Below, piece after piece: positions 12,101 through 21,000 of a stretch of 64,000 nt of DNA; positions within the stretch are counted from its first letter, which is position 1, and each line of letters starts with the position of its first letter. Under the pieces are notes generated by a model. It did no database searches, was not told the DNA's origin, and saw only the letters and a list, made by a program, of their open reading frames with translations. Source of the stretch: Paraescarpia echinospica. Its lineage: Eukaryota; Annelida; Polychaeta; Sabellida; Siboglinidae. The stretch spans positions 28,010,644 to 28,074,643 of the forward strand of contig CM034532.1 in NCBI GenBank assembly GCA_020002185.1, given 5' to 3'. A program made the position numbers and the translations under genes.

Positions 12101-13475
12101 AAGTGTTAAGTGTAAACCATGTCCTGGTTGTAGGAATGCGTCTCTGTTAGAGCAGGTGTTACAGTGTAAACCATGTCCTGTTTGTAGGAATGCATCTCTG
12201 TTAGAGCAAGTGTTACAGTGTAAACCATGTCCTGTTTGTAGGAATGCGTCTCTGTTAGAGCAAGTGTTAAGTGTAAACCATGTCCTGTTTGTAGGAATGC
12301 GTCTCTGTTAGAGCAAGTGTTACAGTGTAAACCATGTCCTGTTTGTAGGAATGCGTCTCTGTTAGAGCAAGTGTTACAGTGTAAACCATGTCCTGTTTGT
12401 AGGAATGCGTCTCTATTAGAGCAAGTGTTTCTCAGAGCAGTGGTCGCAGAGTTCCACCGAACAGGCCTGGAGGAAGCGATATTTGCCCGAGTCTTCAAGC
12501 AGCTGATTACATTGTGTCGATTCGAAGGTGAGTGTTAAGATCCAATTAAGTACGGTCCTGTCCGTAAGATATGCCTGGCCAATCTGAGAACAAGCAAAAA
12601 AATACACTTGCGGTAATTGCTACGTTGCTATGGTAGAATTGTGGCCTGATCTGTTTTCACATAACTTGAATTCTTTGGGCGAGTCAATTCAACGACCCAT
12701 TACTTGGGTAAAATTTGCTTACATGACTGACACTGGCACAGTGGACAACTGAAATGTGATACTTTAACATGATGCGCCAAATTCCATACCACCGATATGT
12801 ACCTTATGGTCTGGGCTGTCCTGAGCCGTCACACATGTCTCCTCCGTCAACATAACGGTAAGGTAGAGAAGTTAGCCAAGAAATCGGTTTCTGAGAACCT
12901 CTTAGTCCAGTCTTTGACTGTCATGTTCGTTCGAGTCATCTGAGGAAAGTCGGCAGAACTGATCTTTCTAGTCTGTCTAAGTGTGTAAACATCTTCCACA
13001 TATTCTCAATCGTCAGCTTCATTCAGCAACAAGTGTCAGTATCTTTCATCTTCTATTCCTCAATCCTGTCTTCTTGATAACTTCCATCAGCCCAATCTCC
13101 TCCCAATCTATCTTCATGCAGTGTTTAAGACGAACAATGAAGTTCACGAATATTGAATCATTAGATCTAATTTATCATCTTTTTCATCCATCTCAATCAC
13201 AGATATTCTGCTTATGTGATCGCTTCGGTTCTCACAATTAATTCCAAACACACATCTGATTACCCGGACTGAAATGGCAGATATTTCAGATGTCTATGTT
13301 ATCACTTGCAGGCATTCCGCCACCGACGACGTCGCAGGCGTCTGCAATCTGCGCTAAACTCGGCAGTTTCCGCCTCCTGCTACTGGAGAGCAGCTGTCAT
13401 GACCTTCAACAGCGAGTGCGTCTCAATGTCAGTCAGGACGACGTCATGTTCGCTCTCAAGGACCTCCGTGTTTAA
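1..13475 (+). CDS. ORC1: ORC1, origin recognition complex subunit 1 (partial, 5' end outside window); 12 exons
   Basis: The product is the largest ORC subunit, an AAA+ ATPase that binds replication origins in the nucleus and helps load the MCM helicase. Joined exons are 1-167, 1027-1114, 1663-1863, 4824-4951, 5757-5858, 6818-6989, 7703-7810, 8826-8975, 9467-9586, 10187-10356, 12403-12527 and 13312-13475. They total 1695 nt, exactly 565 codons with a TAA stop, and every junction keeps phase. Within the 564 residues seen, about 1-195 are a basic, Ser/Thr-Pro-rich linker. The AAA+ core follows, with Walker A GVPGTGKT near residue 235, Walker B ILLVDE ending at residue 322, sensor 1 IANTMDLPE, the NRVASRLG box and sensor 2 [14 protein letters not shown]. 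The rest is the winged helix, ending near [14 protein letters not shown]. Animal ORC1 proteins are usually about 850 residues with an N-terminal BAH domain, so roughly 300 residues lie upstream. Identification rests on remembered similarity to vertebrate ORC1 across the whole core and is very secure. Confidence 0.97.
207..795. mobile_element. Non-autonomous DNA transposon (MITE family 1, copy 1)
   Basis: Both ends resemble the copy at 7815-7998. The left part reads CACCTCGCAATTAAGGTTACC and the right end is TGACCTTAATAGGGAGGTTC followed by CACTG and a TA. The two ends are imperfect inverted repeats around an AATTAAGGTCACC-like core. This copy has about 400 extra internal bases. It lies in an ORC1 intron and has no coding potential. 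Confidence 0.6.
1027..1114 (+). CDS. ORC1: ORC1 exon b (linker)
   Basis: The acceptor TTCTTTAG is followed by G, which completes the split Arg codon, and the donor AAG|GTAACA leaves phase 0. It encodes a [14 protein letters not shown] acidic stretch and ends in STTPK. The exon is short and acidic/Ser-rich, and its TP motifs resemble those of the following two exons. Confidence 0.75.
1663..1863 (+). CDS. ORC1: ORC1 exon c (linker)
   Basis: The acceptor TTTTTCAATTAG and donor AAG|GTACGG give 67 whole codons (phase 0-0). It starts TPRTPK and ends ASTTPK, with an acidic DESDDES patch in between. Several Ser/Thr-Pro sites are present. In animal ORC1 proteins such linkers carry cyclin-dependent kinase sites; whether these are used here is inference. 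Confidence 0.8.
2889..3419 (+). pseudogene. DIRS-like RNase H region and recombinase start (remnant)
   Basis: The open frame carries [20 protein letters not shown], then an [10 protein letters not shown] and [14 protein letters not shown] segment, and a [13 protein letters not shown] motif, all typical of the RT/RNase H C-terminus of DIRS elements. A second frame (3280-3433, then 3426-3540) carries the start of the tyrosine recombinase core ([14 protein letters not shown], then [16 protein letters not shown]). Frame changes and stops mean it is not a functional gene. Confidence 0.75.
3426..4235 (+). pseudogene. Decayed tyrosine recombinase of the DIRS-like element
   Basis: Pieces in different frames read as a DIRS/Ngaro recombinase: a [20 protein letters not shown] segment near 3600 and, at 4080-4235, a C-terminal [20 protein letters not shown] stretch ending in a stop. 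Several stops and frameshifts intervene, so no single frame is intact. Confidence 0.55.
4824..4951 (+). CDS. ORC1: ORC1 exon d (linker to AAA+ entry)
   Basis: The acceptor CTGTTCCCAG and donor CAG|GTACGT leave phase 2. It opens with [12 protein letters not shown] and closes with SLLEQARAR, which leads into the conserved [17 protein letters not shown] segment of the next exon. The basic TP-rich part resembles the starts of exons b and c. Confidence 0.85.
5757..5858 (+). CDS. ORC1: ORC1 exon e (start of AAA+ domain)
   Basis: The acceptor is TTGCCAAG; the first base completes Arg. It encodes [17 protein letters not shown] and continues to ILDKTGG, the conserved N-terminal lid of the ORC1 AAA+ module just before the P-loop. 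Donor GG|GTGAGA leaves phase 2. Confidence 0.93.
6348..6817 (+). repeat. Long C/T minisatellite running into the exon f splice acceptor
   Basis: About 470 bases are almost pure pyrimidine on the plus strand, built from variants of CTCCCTATTCACCCC with spacing drifting around 13-20 bp. It ends at CCTGTAG, the acceptor of the Walker A exon, so the tract is an enormous extension of the normal polypyrimidine tract. Met-started ORFs across it are low-complexity Pro/Ser/Phe artefacts. Confidence 0.9.
6818..6989 (+). CDS. ORC1: ORC1 exon f (Walker A)
   Basis: This exon follows an extremely long pyrimidine tract ending CTGTAG. It encodes [20 protein letters not shown], with the P-loop at 6834-6854, and then the conserved [12 protein letters not shown] segment. 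Donor CAG|GTATGA, phase 0. Confidence 0.97.
7020..7330. mobile_element. TTAA-type MITE (family 2, copy 1, truncated)
   Basis: It reads GAAGGTATACTGCCGGCC, then CAAATTGTGT, GCATGTTCAAATAG, AAAACAAAGCTTTACTGGCAA and a TTACTACGCCCGTTAATTCC segment. This is the reverse orientation of the copies at 9682 and 37282, and matches the order at 27394. The terminal GGAGCC end is lost. Confidence 0.65.
7703..7810 (+). CDS. ORC1: ORC1 exon g (Walker B)
   Basis: The acceptor is ATATCAG. It encodes [17 protein letters not shown] and ends at VILLVDE, the Walker B motif (7790-7810). Donor GAG|GTACAG, phase 0, 36 codons. Confidence 0.97.
7815..7998. mobile_element. MITE family 1, copy 2 (compact)
   Basis: About 184 bp. 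The left end reads GGTCACCTCAGTAATACAGC and CACCTCGCAATTAAGGTCAC. The right end reads GGTGACCTTAATAGGGAGGT and then TCCAG. The ends are imperfect inverted repeats. It starts a few bases after the exon g donor. Confidence 0.65.
8826..8975 (+). CDS. ORC1: ORC1 exon h (sensor 1)
   Basis: The acceptor is GCATAG. The 50 codons include [19 protein letters not shown], then [15 protein letters not shown] (sensor 1 Asn) and NRVASRL, which carries the conserved arginines near the subunit interface. Donor CTG|GTAGGC, phase 0. Confidence 0.97.
9467..9586 (+). CDS. ORC1: ORC1 exon i
   Basis: The acceptor is TTCCTTGCAG. The 40 codons include [19 protein letters not shown] and [13 protein letters not shown], a near-colinear match to the vertebrate protein. 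Donor AAG|GTGCGA, phase 0. Confidence 0.97.
9682..9983. mobile_element. TTAA-type MITE (family 2, copy 2)
   Basis: TTAA at 9678-9681 and 9984-9987 flank the element. The left end AGGGAGCCAGTCTTTTTCT and the right end AGAAACAGACTGCCTTT form imperfect inverted repeats. The internal CTTCAACATGGTTAGCATAA and TTAATTAATACATGAAAAAC segments match the copy at 37282. TTAA duplications are a hallmark of piggyBac-like transposons, so a non-autonomous derivative is likely. Confidence 0.7.
10187..10356 (+). CDS. ORC1: ORC1 exon j (sensor 2)
   Basis: The acceptor is TTGCACCCAG. It encodes [18 protein letters not shown] (sensor 2 with the conserved GDARR), then an amphipathic charged stretch and [11 protein letters not shown]. 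Donor GAG|GTCAGT leaves phase 2. The next acceptor is the last unit of a minisatellite. Confidence 0.97.
10430..10640 (+). mobile_element. CR1-like LINE tail (family A remnant)
   Basis: A degraded copy of the C-terminal LINE motif seen clearly near 56760-56890. The plus strand reads as an [20 protein letters not shown] segment followed by a TTATACATAGAT tail. No intact frame. Confidence 0.45.
11091..12426 (+). repeat. 54-bp minisatellite made of the ORC1 exon k acceptor and exon start
   Basis: About 25 units follow each other. Each holds CCATGTCCTGTTTGTAG (a splice-acceptor-like end) followed by the first 24 bases of exon k, GAATGCGTCTCTGTTAGAGC plus AAGT. Most units are 54 bp; some are 53 bp, where GTTACAGTG becomes GTTAAGTG. 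The last unit is the true exon boundary at 12402/12403. The pattern at 11517-11700 recurs at 12109-12291 (11 units later), a higher-order duplication. The plus-strand ORFs with repeated [18 protein letters not shown] units come from this array. Confidence 0.97.
12403..12527 (+). CDS. ORC1: ORC1 exon k (winged helix, first part)
   Basis: The acceptor CCTGTTTGTAG at 12392-12402 is the last unit of the 54-bp tandem array. The exon encodes [19 protein letters not shown] and then [21 protein letters not shown], matching the conserved region after sensor 2. Donor GAAG|GTGAGT leaves phase 1. The first 24 bases of this exon are the sequence reiterated in the upstream array, so two further in-frame acceptors exist at 12349 and 12295. 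Use of these would add 18 or 36 residues. Confidence 0.94.
13312..13475 (+). CDS. ORC1: ORC1 terminal exon l (winged helix end and stop)
   Basis: The acceptor is TATCACTTGCAG. It encodes [20 protein letters not shown] and then [17 protein letters not shown], the conserved ORC1 C-terminus, with TAA at 13473-13475. Overlapping AATAAA signals lie at 13797-13806, about 320 bases downstream, inside an interspersed repeat. Confidence 0.96.
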
Positions 13476-13559
13476 CCACTTCTGTTTGTGTATTGACTGA
13501 TACTTGAGCATCAGCGATGAACACCTGCAAGTTCTTGAAATTTGAAGACATTTTTACAA

Positions 13560-13910
13560 CACATAGGGCGTCAAGTGGCACAGTCCTATTTTGCACATGA
13601 AGCTAAAATAGATCTGAATTTTGTGATTTTGGCAGAAATCTACACTTAATAATTCTCATCTTTCAGCGTCCAGTTTATTTTATGACCCCAACCTAAGAAA
13701 ATGCGGGCATATATTAAGACACCATAGTCGATATGAGTCAAAATGACGTCGTTTTTTTAAAAGTGTAACGTTTTAAATGTTACACCAATTTTTGCAATAA
13801 ATAAAAATTATTGACGATATATTTCAACAAATGAGGTATCATTTGAAACTTTTGATTTGAAGTCTCCAAAATGGTACAAAATAAGTGCTTGACGTAATTC
13901 TGATCTGGCT
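13560..13910 (+). repeat. Unclassified interspersed repeat, copy 1
   Basis: Shares ordered segments with 37845-38300 and with the reverse strand of 28580-28990: TTGTGATTTTGGCAGAAAT, then TCATCTTTCAGCGTC, then ATATTTCAACAAATGAGGTA. No termini or coding region were recognised. It forms the immediate 3' flank of ORC1, including its candidate poly(A) signals. Confidence 0.55.
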
Positions 13911-14611
13911 GATGTGATTTTTTTAAGTTACATCATATTTATATATTTTAATTATTCATTTATGCTGATAATATCTTATGGTGGATACATTCAATAATCA
14001 AACACTGCCTTCGTATTTGTATGTTCTGGTATTATTGCTAATTTTAATATACATATTGTTTAAAGTAAATTTTAATGTGCATTTTTTTTAACCTGCTAAA
14101 TTAACAGAATATAAAGGTTTTGAAATATGCTATACAGGTAAATTTATTTTTAAACAATATTGGTTTGTCTTGTCTTATATCTTACAAAGTGATTGACTGC
14201 GTTTGCTCGTTTTTCAGTACAGTAAAAGCACGCAGCATTGTAAACATGTTTTTTATTAATAAAATATACATATTTGGTATTGAGATATTGTTGCGCACAT
14301 TTATTTGTATTTTGTTCCCCTGTAAACTAGATAGGTTAGATAATTTTTAATGCAAAAAATTAATTTGAAATCCTGAACCAGAAGAAGCGTCATTCATATG
14401 TAGAATAGGGTTTATATGATACAATATACTTTTGTTGTGAATATTTCCTGGGTTGTATATGTTAAGAATGATTCTAGCAGCAAGAATTTACTATTTTGGT
14501 AACATATATACTGTCTGGTCGTACTAAAACACCTTTCTTCTACAAAACTATAATCGATGAAACATTCATTTTGTAGGACTTGATTTTCTTAATTGCACTT
14601 CTTATGTGGTA

Positions 14612-14785
14612 GTCGCTTAGTAGTTAGTCGCTTGGTGGCGACACCATTGTAATTACGTTGTTACATGCCGCGTGGTGGAACCACATCGATCAGAACTTGT
14701 CGCTTAGTAGTTAGTCGCTTGGTGGCGACACCTTTGTAACTACGTTGTCACATGCCGCGTGGTGGAACCACATCGATCAGAACTT
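14612..14785 (+). repeat. 87-bp tandem duplication
   Basis: Two nearly identical copies (14612-14698 and 14699-14785), each starting GTCGCTTAGTAGTTAGTCGC and ending CACATCGATCAGAACTT. Within each unit GTCGCTTAGTAG and GTCGCTTGGTGG form a partial internal repeat, with ATGCCGCGTGGTGG later in the unit. No coding content. Confidence 0.9.
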
Positions 14786-15394
14786 GCTGCAACCGGCTAT
14801 GCCTTGGGAAGTGGTACACAGTTGATATGACGTGTTTTATACTTCTCCGAATTGTAATCCATTAATTGCTTGGTACTAAGACACACGGCCCAAACGTCGA
14901 CACTTAGTTAACATAATACAATCCGTGGTGAATAAACGTTAATGTATTACTGTGCACATTATTTGGTGATCACATTTTCTTGACAAACTAATTTTTGTGG
15001 CAAAAAATAACTCGTGGAGAAATTGTTTACAAACCTGGAATGTTATTTTCGTCAACAGCGCTAATGCTCTAAGTTCTAAACGGCGCCGGAGCGACTGGCA
15101 AGAAAATAACGACATCTTGTGTAATTATACTGACAAAAGAAAATATTTTGTGGAGACATTTACCTGATCAACACAGTATAGACCCTTGATACTTATTCTC
15201 AGTCACTCATCCCTTGACCGGGTCGATCGCAGGGGAACCGTTTGGATACTTCCACGGTGATCTTCTTCCATTGGGGACGGTTGTGGGCTGCATCGCATAA
15301 CTCCCTTGGGGACTGTCGGATATTGTCCATGTACATTTTTAGTGATCTTCGTTTTCTGACGCCTTTGGCCATATTTTATTATATATCCATAGAC

Positions 15395-16035
15395 GCGGGA
15401 ACGGGGGGGGGCGGCTGGAGGGGCAGCTGCCCACTGGAATTTGTTTGGGATGCAGACATATGGTTCTGCCCTCCCCCATTAAATGTGAGCGTAAATGGTT
15501 TTTTTTGTGGCGAGCGTCAATGGCGGGTGGAAATGTAAATTTTATGAGACGATTAATGTGTATTTTGTCGACTGTGAAAGGTGTGTGCAATTGGAGAGTA
15601 TACATTGTTTTCTGCCCTCCCCCAGTAATAGGTGGCGTGATGGCGATTTTTTTTCCAACCACACCCCTCCCCCCGCCCGTCTTCGGATGTCATCATTTCA
15701 GCGGAGATAGCGGAGAGAAGCTGGAGAAGGTAAATTGACAGCAGCGGCGTGATTTAAAAAATATTTTTTTCAACGGCACTGCCCCCCCCCCCGTGTTTGT
15801 TCGAATGTCATGAGTTCACAGCCGAAACAACGGACAAGCTGAAGTTACAGCGGCGCAGCGGCGAAAAATATTTTCAACAGCACACCCCCCCCCTCCCGCC
15901 CCCCGTCTCCCGTTGTCAAAGTCGAGCCAACTGAGACAGCCACAAGGTAAGGGAAGATGTGAAGATATGCAGCAGCGAACATTTTTCAGTGGTGCTGAAG
16001 CTCCGTTAGCCCCCCCCCCAATATGAATTTCGTTC
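15395..16035 (+). repeat. Degenerate repeat with C/G homopolymer runs
   Basis: Three or four diverged units share a run of C (8-12), a TTCGNATGTCAT-like motif, a CGGAGAnAGCTG-like purine stretch and an AAATATTTTTTTCAACGGCA-like motif. A related C-rich TCTGCCCTCCCCCATTA motif opens the region. It looks like a non-autonomous element or decayed tandem repeat. ORFs on both strands here are low-complexity artefacts. Confidence 0.55.
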
Positions 16036-16039
16036 CCGC

Positions 16040-18015
16040 GTCACTGTATATATCCTTGGCAAATGTGATGCCTCTTTTCTATAAATACGGTAGTGAAAGT
16101 TTGAGAATTTATAAGTATCAGTGAAGTGCGCATTTCACTTGGTAGTGATGCCAGAAAGTTACGTCATAATATAAAGTGACGTTGTTATTGCGATGGTCCT
16201 ACTGGTCACTGCGCTGGAGTTGTCTTTCTGTCGGTCAAAAGTAGCACAAATCGATGAATCATTCACCGTTGATTTGTCTCAAAAGGTATGTCAATTGATT
16301 CAACGACACAAATGAAGCATTGGTGCCAATCCTGGGTGGGGGTAAGCAAGAGAAACCTTCAACTTCAAGATTGAAATCGCACCCGTGATTATCTGTGTCT
16401 ACTGGTTTGTTGCGCATGAGAAAAATAATAAGTAAAATCAGTAGACATGGCATTGAACATTGACTAGAATCTACTGCAATGCAAAGTAAGTTCCCGATGA
16501 CGTAGACGAGGGTTGGTTTAGGTGATACATAGTTGTCGGTAAGGATTGTTATTAACTAATTAAGACGACCATCGAATGGAACACTGTCGCAGATATCATC
16601 AACACGTCCACGTTCAACACCTTTTTGCCTGCATTTGGGAGGCATAGGGTTGCATTCTACGGCTAGCAGTCTTCTACATGTCTTTAAACTCTTATCAGTG
16701 CTGCATGAAGTATTTAAAAACGGGGCTGGAAATGTCTAACGTAAACCTCACAATTAAGACTTTCTGGAAATGGAACGCTTGCAGTGAAATGAGAACATCG
16801 CTCTACAAAGGACTGTTTTATAGATTTGCGCTGCGCACACCCAAACGTCACGTCAGTAGCCGTGATCGGCTTCTGTGATGCATCCACATACACTATTATG
16901 AATCTTCAGATTCAGATTATTAATATTATCAAAGTTCTGGTCACGTCAAGCTGAATCCATGTTTGGCGTTTACAGACTATATCCGTGGATATTATACATT
17001 GCATTGATTTTATTTACATTCCGTTACTTTCACATAAGTGCGGTGAAATATGTGTACACCCACGTGAAGTCGGTTTACACAGTTTACGATCGTCTCACAG
17101 AGAGCGTCATCGTTGGACATGCGACACGCCGGCACCTAGAAGCATATTCCTATAAAACAAACACACGTACACACCGGGGTCGTATTCTACAGTATGCAGG
17201 AACCCAGTTCAATTTTTTTGCAACACATACAAGATATTTCTCAAGCGAGTAGGTTACACATCACTGTTTCGAAATACACAAATTGCGCAGATAGGCTACT
17301 GAATTAAGTTACTCAAGGCACCTTTATTTTGCAAAATAAATATCTGTAGGCCTAGTTAAAATGGTTCTTCCGAATAATTTGCATGCGTTGCTGCTTTAAA
17401 CAAATAACTGTACTACACCTCTTACCAGGTCCATTAGTCTTATGGTCATATCACAATCTACATGGTCATACCATAATCTTCACCTACGCTACAGCACATT
17501 TGATAAATGAAATATACATATCATTTAAAATATAATGCCCATTACTCGCAAACCGACACATTCTACTGGCCAAGTTTACCAATTGCTGAATCAGTCGTCC
17601 ACATGCCAAATTGCAAAGTTCTTGAATATACGTTAAACACAGAACACGTGTCGTCATCGTCAGCAAAGGTCTTGTAATTTCCAAAAGTCCAAACATCATA
17701 CACAGTATTGCTTAGTATCGGTTGAAACCACCGCCCTCCCTGACCTCAATTCGTCGAATGGGACTTCAGATAATGTGTAGATTCTACATTGCCAATCAGA
17801 TTCTACACTGCCAGTGAGCGTCTACTCCAGAGGCAATGTGACTTCAGACAACGCCTGATCCAAGGCAACGTTCTGCCGAGGATGCAGAGATTACTGGTAC
17901 GATAACAAAGTGTTCGGAACCGTGCAAGAAGCCGTGCAAATAACCGTGCAGTGAGCTGTGCAAGGGAGCGTCGAAGGAATTGAGCTATGAATAATCCGAT
18001 GATCGGTGCAGTTCG
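16040..18015. other. Intergenic DNA between ORC1 and the minus-strand gene
   Basis: No gene is supported. The longest open frame (16959-17252, plus, 97 codons) begins with a hydrophobic, membrane-like stretch but has no recognisable domain or splice context. The minus strand must hold the 3' UTR of the downstream gene immediately below 18016, yet no AATAAA occurs close to the stop. Confidence 0.5.
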
Positions 18016-18078
18016 CTAGTTGACGTTGTACAAAGCATCGACATCTCTTGCCGATAGGGCGGCCCCGTAGAAGCACAG
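18016..18078 (-). CDS. Secreted modular gene, terminal exon 16
   Basis: The acceptor TGTTTGCAG gives a phase 0 start. It encodes LCFYGAALSARDVDALYN, the usual xxFYxxALSxxxIxxLY closing helix of LamG domains, two more residues and a TAG stop at 18018-18016. The protein ends at this domain, with no tail. Confidence 0.88.
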   Translation of the reverse strand: MCFYGAALSARDVDALYNVN

Positions 18079-21000
18079 CTGCAAACATAATATTAATAAC
18101 TTGTTATTTATAATAATAATCTAAATTTATATAGCGCTCCCGAATCCACTTAAAATAAAATGTAGTGTGCTTTACGTAAAAGTACATATATTGAATAAGA
18201 CTAATATGTATAATCTTAATAAAAAGAAGTGTATATATATATATATATATATAAATGCACAACTATATAATTACATGAATAAAATATTACAATTAATACA
18301 TACACATATATAGTCATTAAAATAGAACGCAGGGAAAATAATGCAGTCATGTTAGTTATATGCCAATTTTAAAATATATGTTTTCAGTTTTTTCATGAAT
18401 GTGTTAAGAGTCTTAATATCTTTAATGTTCTCAGGAATGTCGTACGTCAGCTACCACGGCTTAACTAAAACTACTGGCTTCAAATAATTCAGCATTTCAT
18501 ATCTTCCTATGACAGATGAATATGACTGTGAAACCTCGAAGTGGTTACTTGGTAACTGGTAAATGCACAGTGGATTTATTTATTAATAAATGTTGATCTA
18601 CGGTAGAAATAGGTTTGCTTGAAGCTGGAGAGAAAATAGGTAAACTTTGAATTCGAAGTTTGTGTATTGCAGTAAGAACAGAGTTGTCGGGATAGGGTTC
18701 AAAGCTCAGGTCGTCATGAATATTCGGGATAATCACTTTGAAATTAAACACATTCCACTGCTAAATGATACCTACACTGATTACATGTAGATCAGGAAAA
18801 CGTACCTCGTCCATGTATCCGGTGAAATATTTATCTTTATACATCAACCCGATAGTCATAGGACTGTACCTCTCCAGTATGTGTCCTACATGCAGACATA
18901 TACATGTATTACTGAACGTTCTGCAGGATAGTTTTTTATTGACTGCAATTGTATATTATATGAACTATCCTGGATACTGCTATTCAGACGCCAACTTGTT
19001 AAAAGGTGAACATTCATGCAACAGGTATATTCATCGCTGGGTGTATGCTAAGAAGAAATACATGTACACTCAACATACGTTATGTCGTATCACATACGCT
19101 GTAGCTGTTTGTGGCTTTGTGCAACTATTTGAAACTAACCATCATTCACCTAAATACACGAAGCAGAACAGTCCACCATATGTTGGCGCCTTTGTCTCCT
19201 GCATGGCAATGGTTGTAATGGAAATATTGTATCTGATTATCAGTAATTGTTGCAGACAAGAGAAGAATAAGTCTAACACATGCGTACTTTCGTCTTTCGT
19301 CGCATTCTTCGCTAACCTGAAGCAATCACTGGCTTTGAGAAGCAATACTTCCGTTGTATGGGCGCACCTTATTTTGAAACACACATGAAATAAAATAGAT
19401 CACGTTGGACGTTATGGGCGACCCGTGGTGATCTCCAGTGTCCAAACGAGGCTGAAAGGGTGGACCGACGTCCAACACAATCCTCCGTCATCCCCTACCT
19501 GAGATGTAGCCGACGAAGTGCTCTCGGCGATCCACAAACAAGCGAGACTTGTTCCCGTCGTACGAGAAGACCACGTGGTGCCACGTGCCATCCACAGCCT
19601 AGAAGTCGCAAAGATTATCTTGTAAACGCGGCATTATACAACGAAGCCCAATCTGAAGGTGACTGCCCCATGAGTAAAGAAACGAACTGGTCATTTGGGA
19701 ATCAAAGTTTGTATAGAGAAGACAAGGGAGAGTGAATGAATAAATGAAAGTTTATTCAACAACAACAACAACATAATACATGCACAGTATGGTGTGCTGC
19801 TGCCCAAAACTATTCGCGTCTCAATGCGGAGTAACGGTACCTGAACTTAAACATGCTAAGCAGGACATACACAAAAGAGTAAGCCGTGAGCGACTTTCAT
19901 GGCCCCATCCTCCGAATAACCAGATGTTTAACCATGGCATTTATAATGCATCATGGACTTGTAATTATCTACGAGAATGTGGTTTAGCAACCATACAGAC
20001 AAGGCGATTAAGAAGAAAATAAATACGTTTTTAATATATGAATGGCAGTGGATATATTGACAGAAACTGTTTTTCGATTAACGTATTTAGAAGGATTAGA
20101 GGAAACCAAATGACTTTAGTGAAATAATTAATTATCAGTTTCACATAAATAAAAACGTGGTGGGGCTCGTAGAACTATCAGCCAAATGTGTTTTTTTGCT
20201 CAGGATGGCTATCTTGTTAAATATTGTTAATCGATAAAAAGGTCTTTGCTAGCACTATGTCCATGAGGTCTATCTATCGGAAACAATTCAATGCGTAAGC
20301 CTACCGGGACTCCCGCCAGAGACACGTTTTCGCCGTCAGTCAGGAGACGCACAGCGATGGCATTCTCCGTCGACACGAGGCTGATGGATGCGGGAACCAC
20401 CTGGTTATTGTCGTTGGTCACAAGTCCCTGTTCACCTCGCCCGCTCCCCACGCGTCGGTACCAGAAGCTGATGGCGATCTGCCCGAAGCGTGAGTAGGAG
20501 TTCGTGAAGCGCGGAATGACGAGATGTGCTTTCCCGTCGAAGTAGCTGCCCCGTCCAACTCTCTGTTTCGGGACGATGGCAACATCTAGCGACTGGATAT
20601 AGACCCACGTCGACGACTGGAAGCCGCATATGCCCTTGTCGAAACTGATGCACGCGACAACCCTCGCCTTGATCACGTGGGTTGCTGAAAACAAAATGGC
20701 TGAAGAACGGTCCATGATGTTTTCCCGTTGTTGTAGTTGTTTGAGTGGATCCAGAGGTGCCTAGCTTGTTTAGGGAAGTTCTTTTTTTGTAAATTTTGTC
20801 AAATCCCTTTTTGTTTCTTTCTTTTTCAATAATCCTTTATTTTAACCAGTTCCCGAATCTTTTTTATAATTCAACTTTGTTCGAAATATTAAATTTTACC
20901 TTATTACATTAATGGAGGAAATGAGAATGGAGGTTGACGTTAAAGAAAGTTTCAAAAAGAAACTGGTGAGGAGTTGACTAAAGTAACCTTGACATGTGGA

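Noticed and set aside
11017..12150. Repeated [16 protein letters not shown] (plus) and [18 protein letters not shown] (minus) proteins
   Set aside because: They are translations of the 54-bp minisatellite. Only the two units before exon k could be joined in frame; the rest run into stops after the 53-bp units.
11091..12426. CRISPR-like array
   Set aside because: Units are contiguous with no spacers, and the context is an animal intron.
18765..19388. 207-codon plus-strand ORF with hydrophobic and cysteine-bearing stretches
   Set aside because: It overlaps, antisense, exon 15 of the LamG domain (18806-18885), which has strong splice sites and a diagnostic motif. No domain, signal or splice support on the plus strand.
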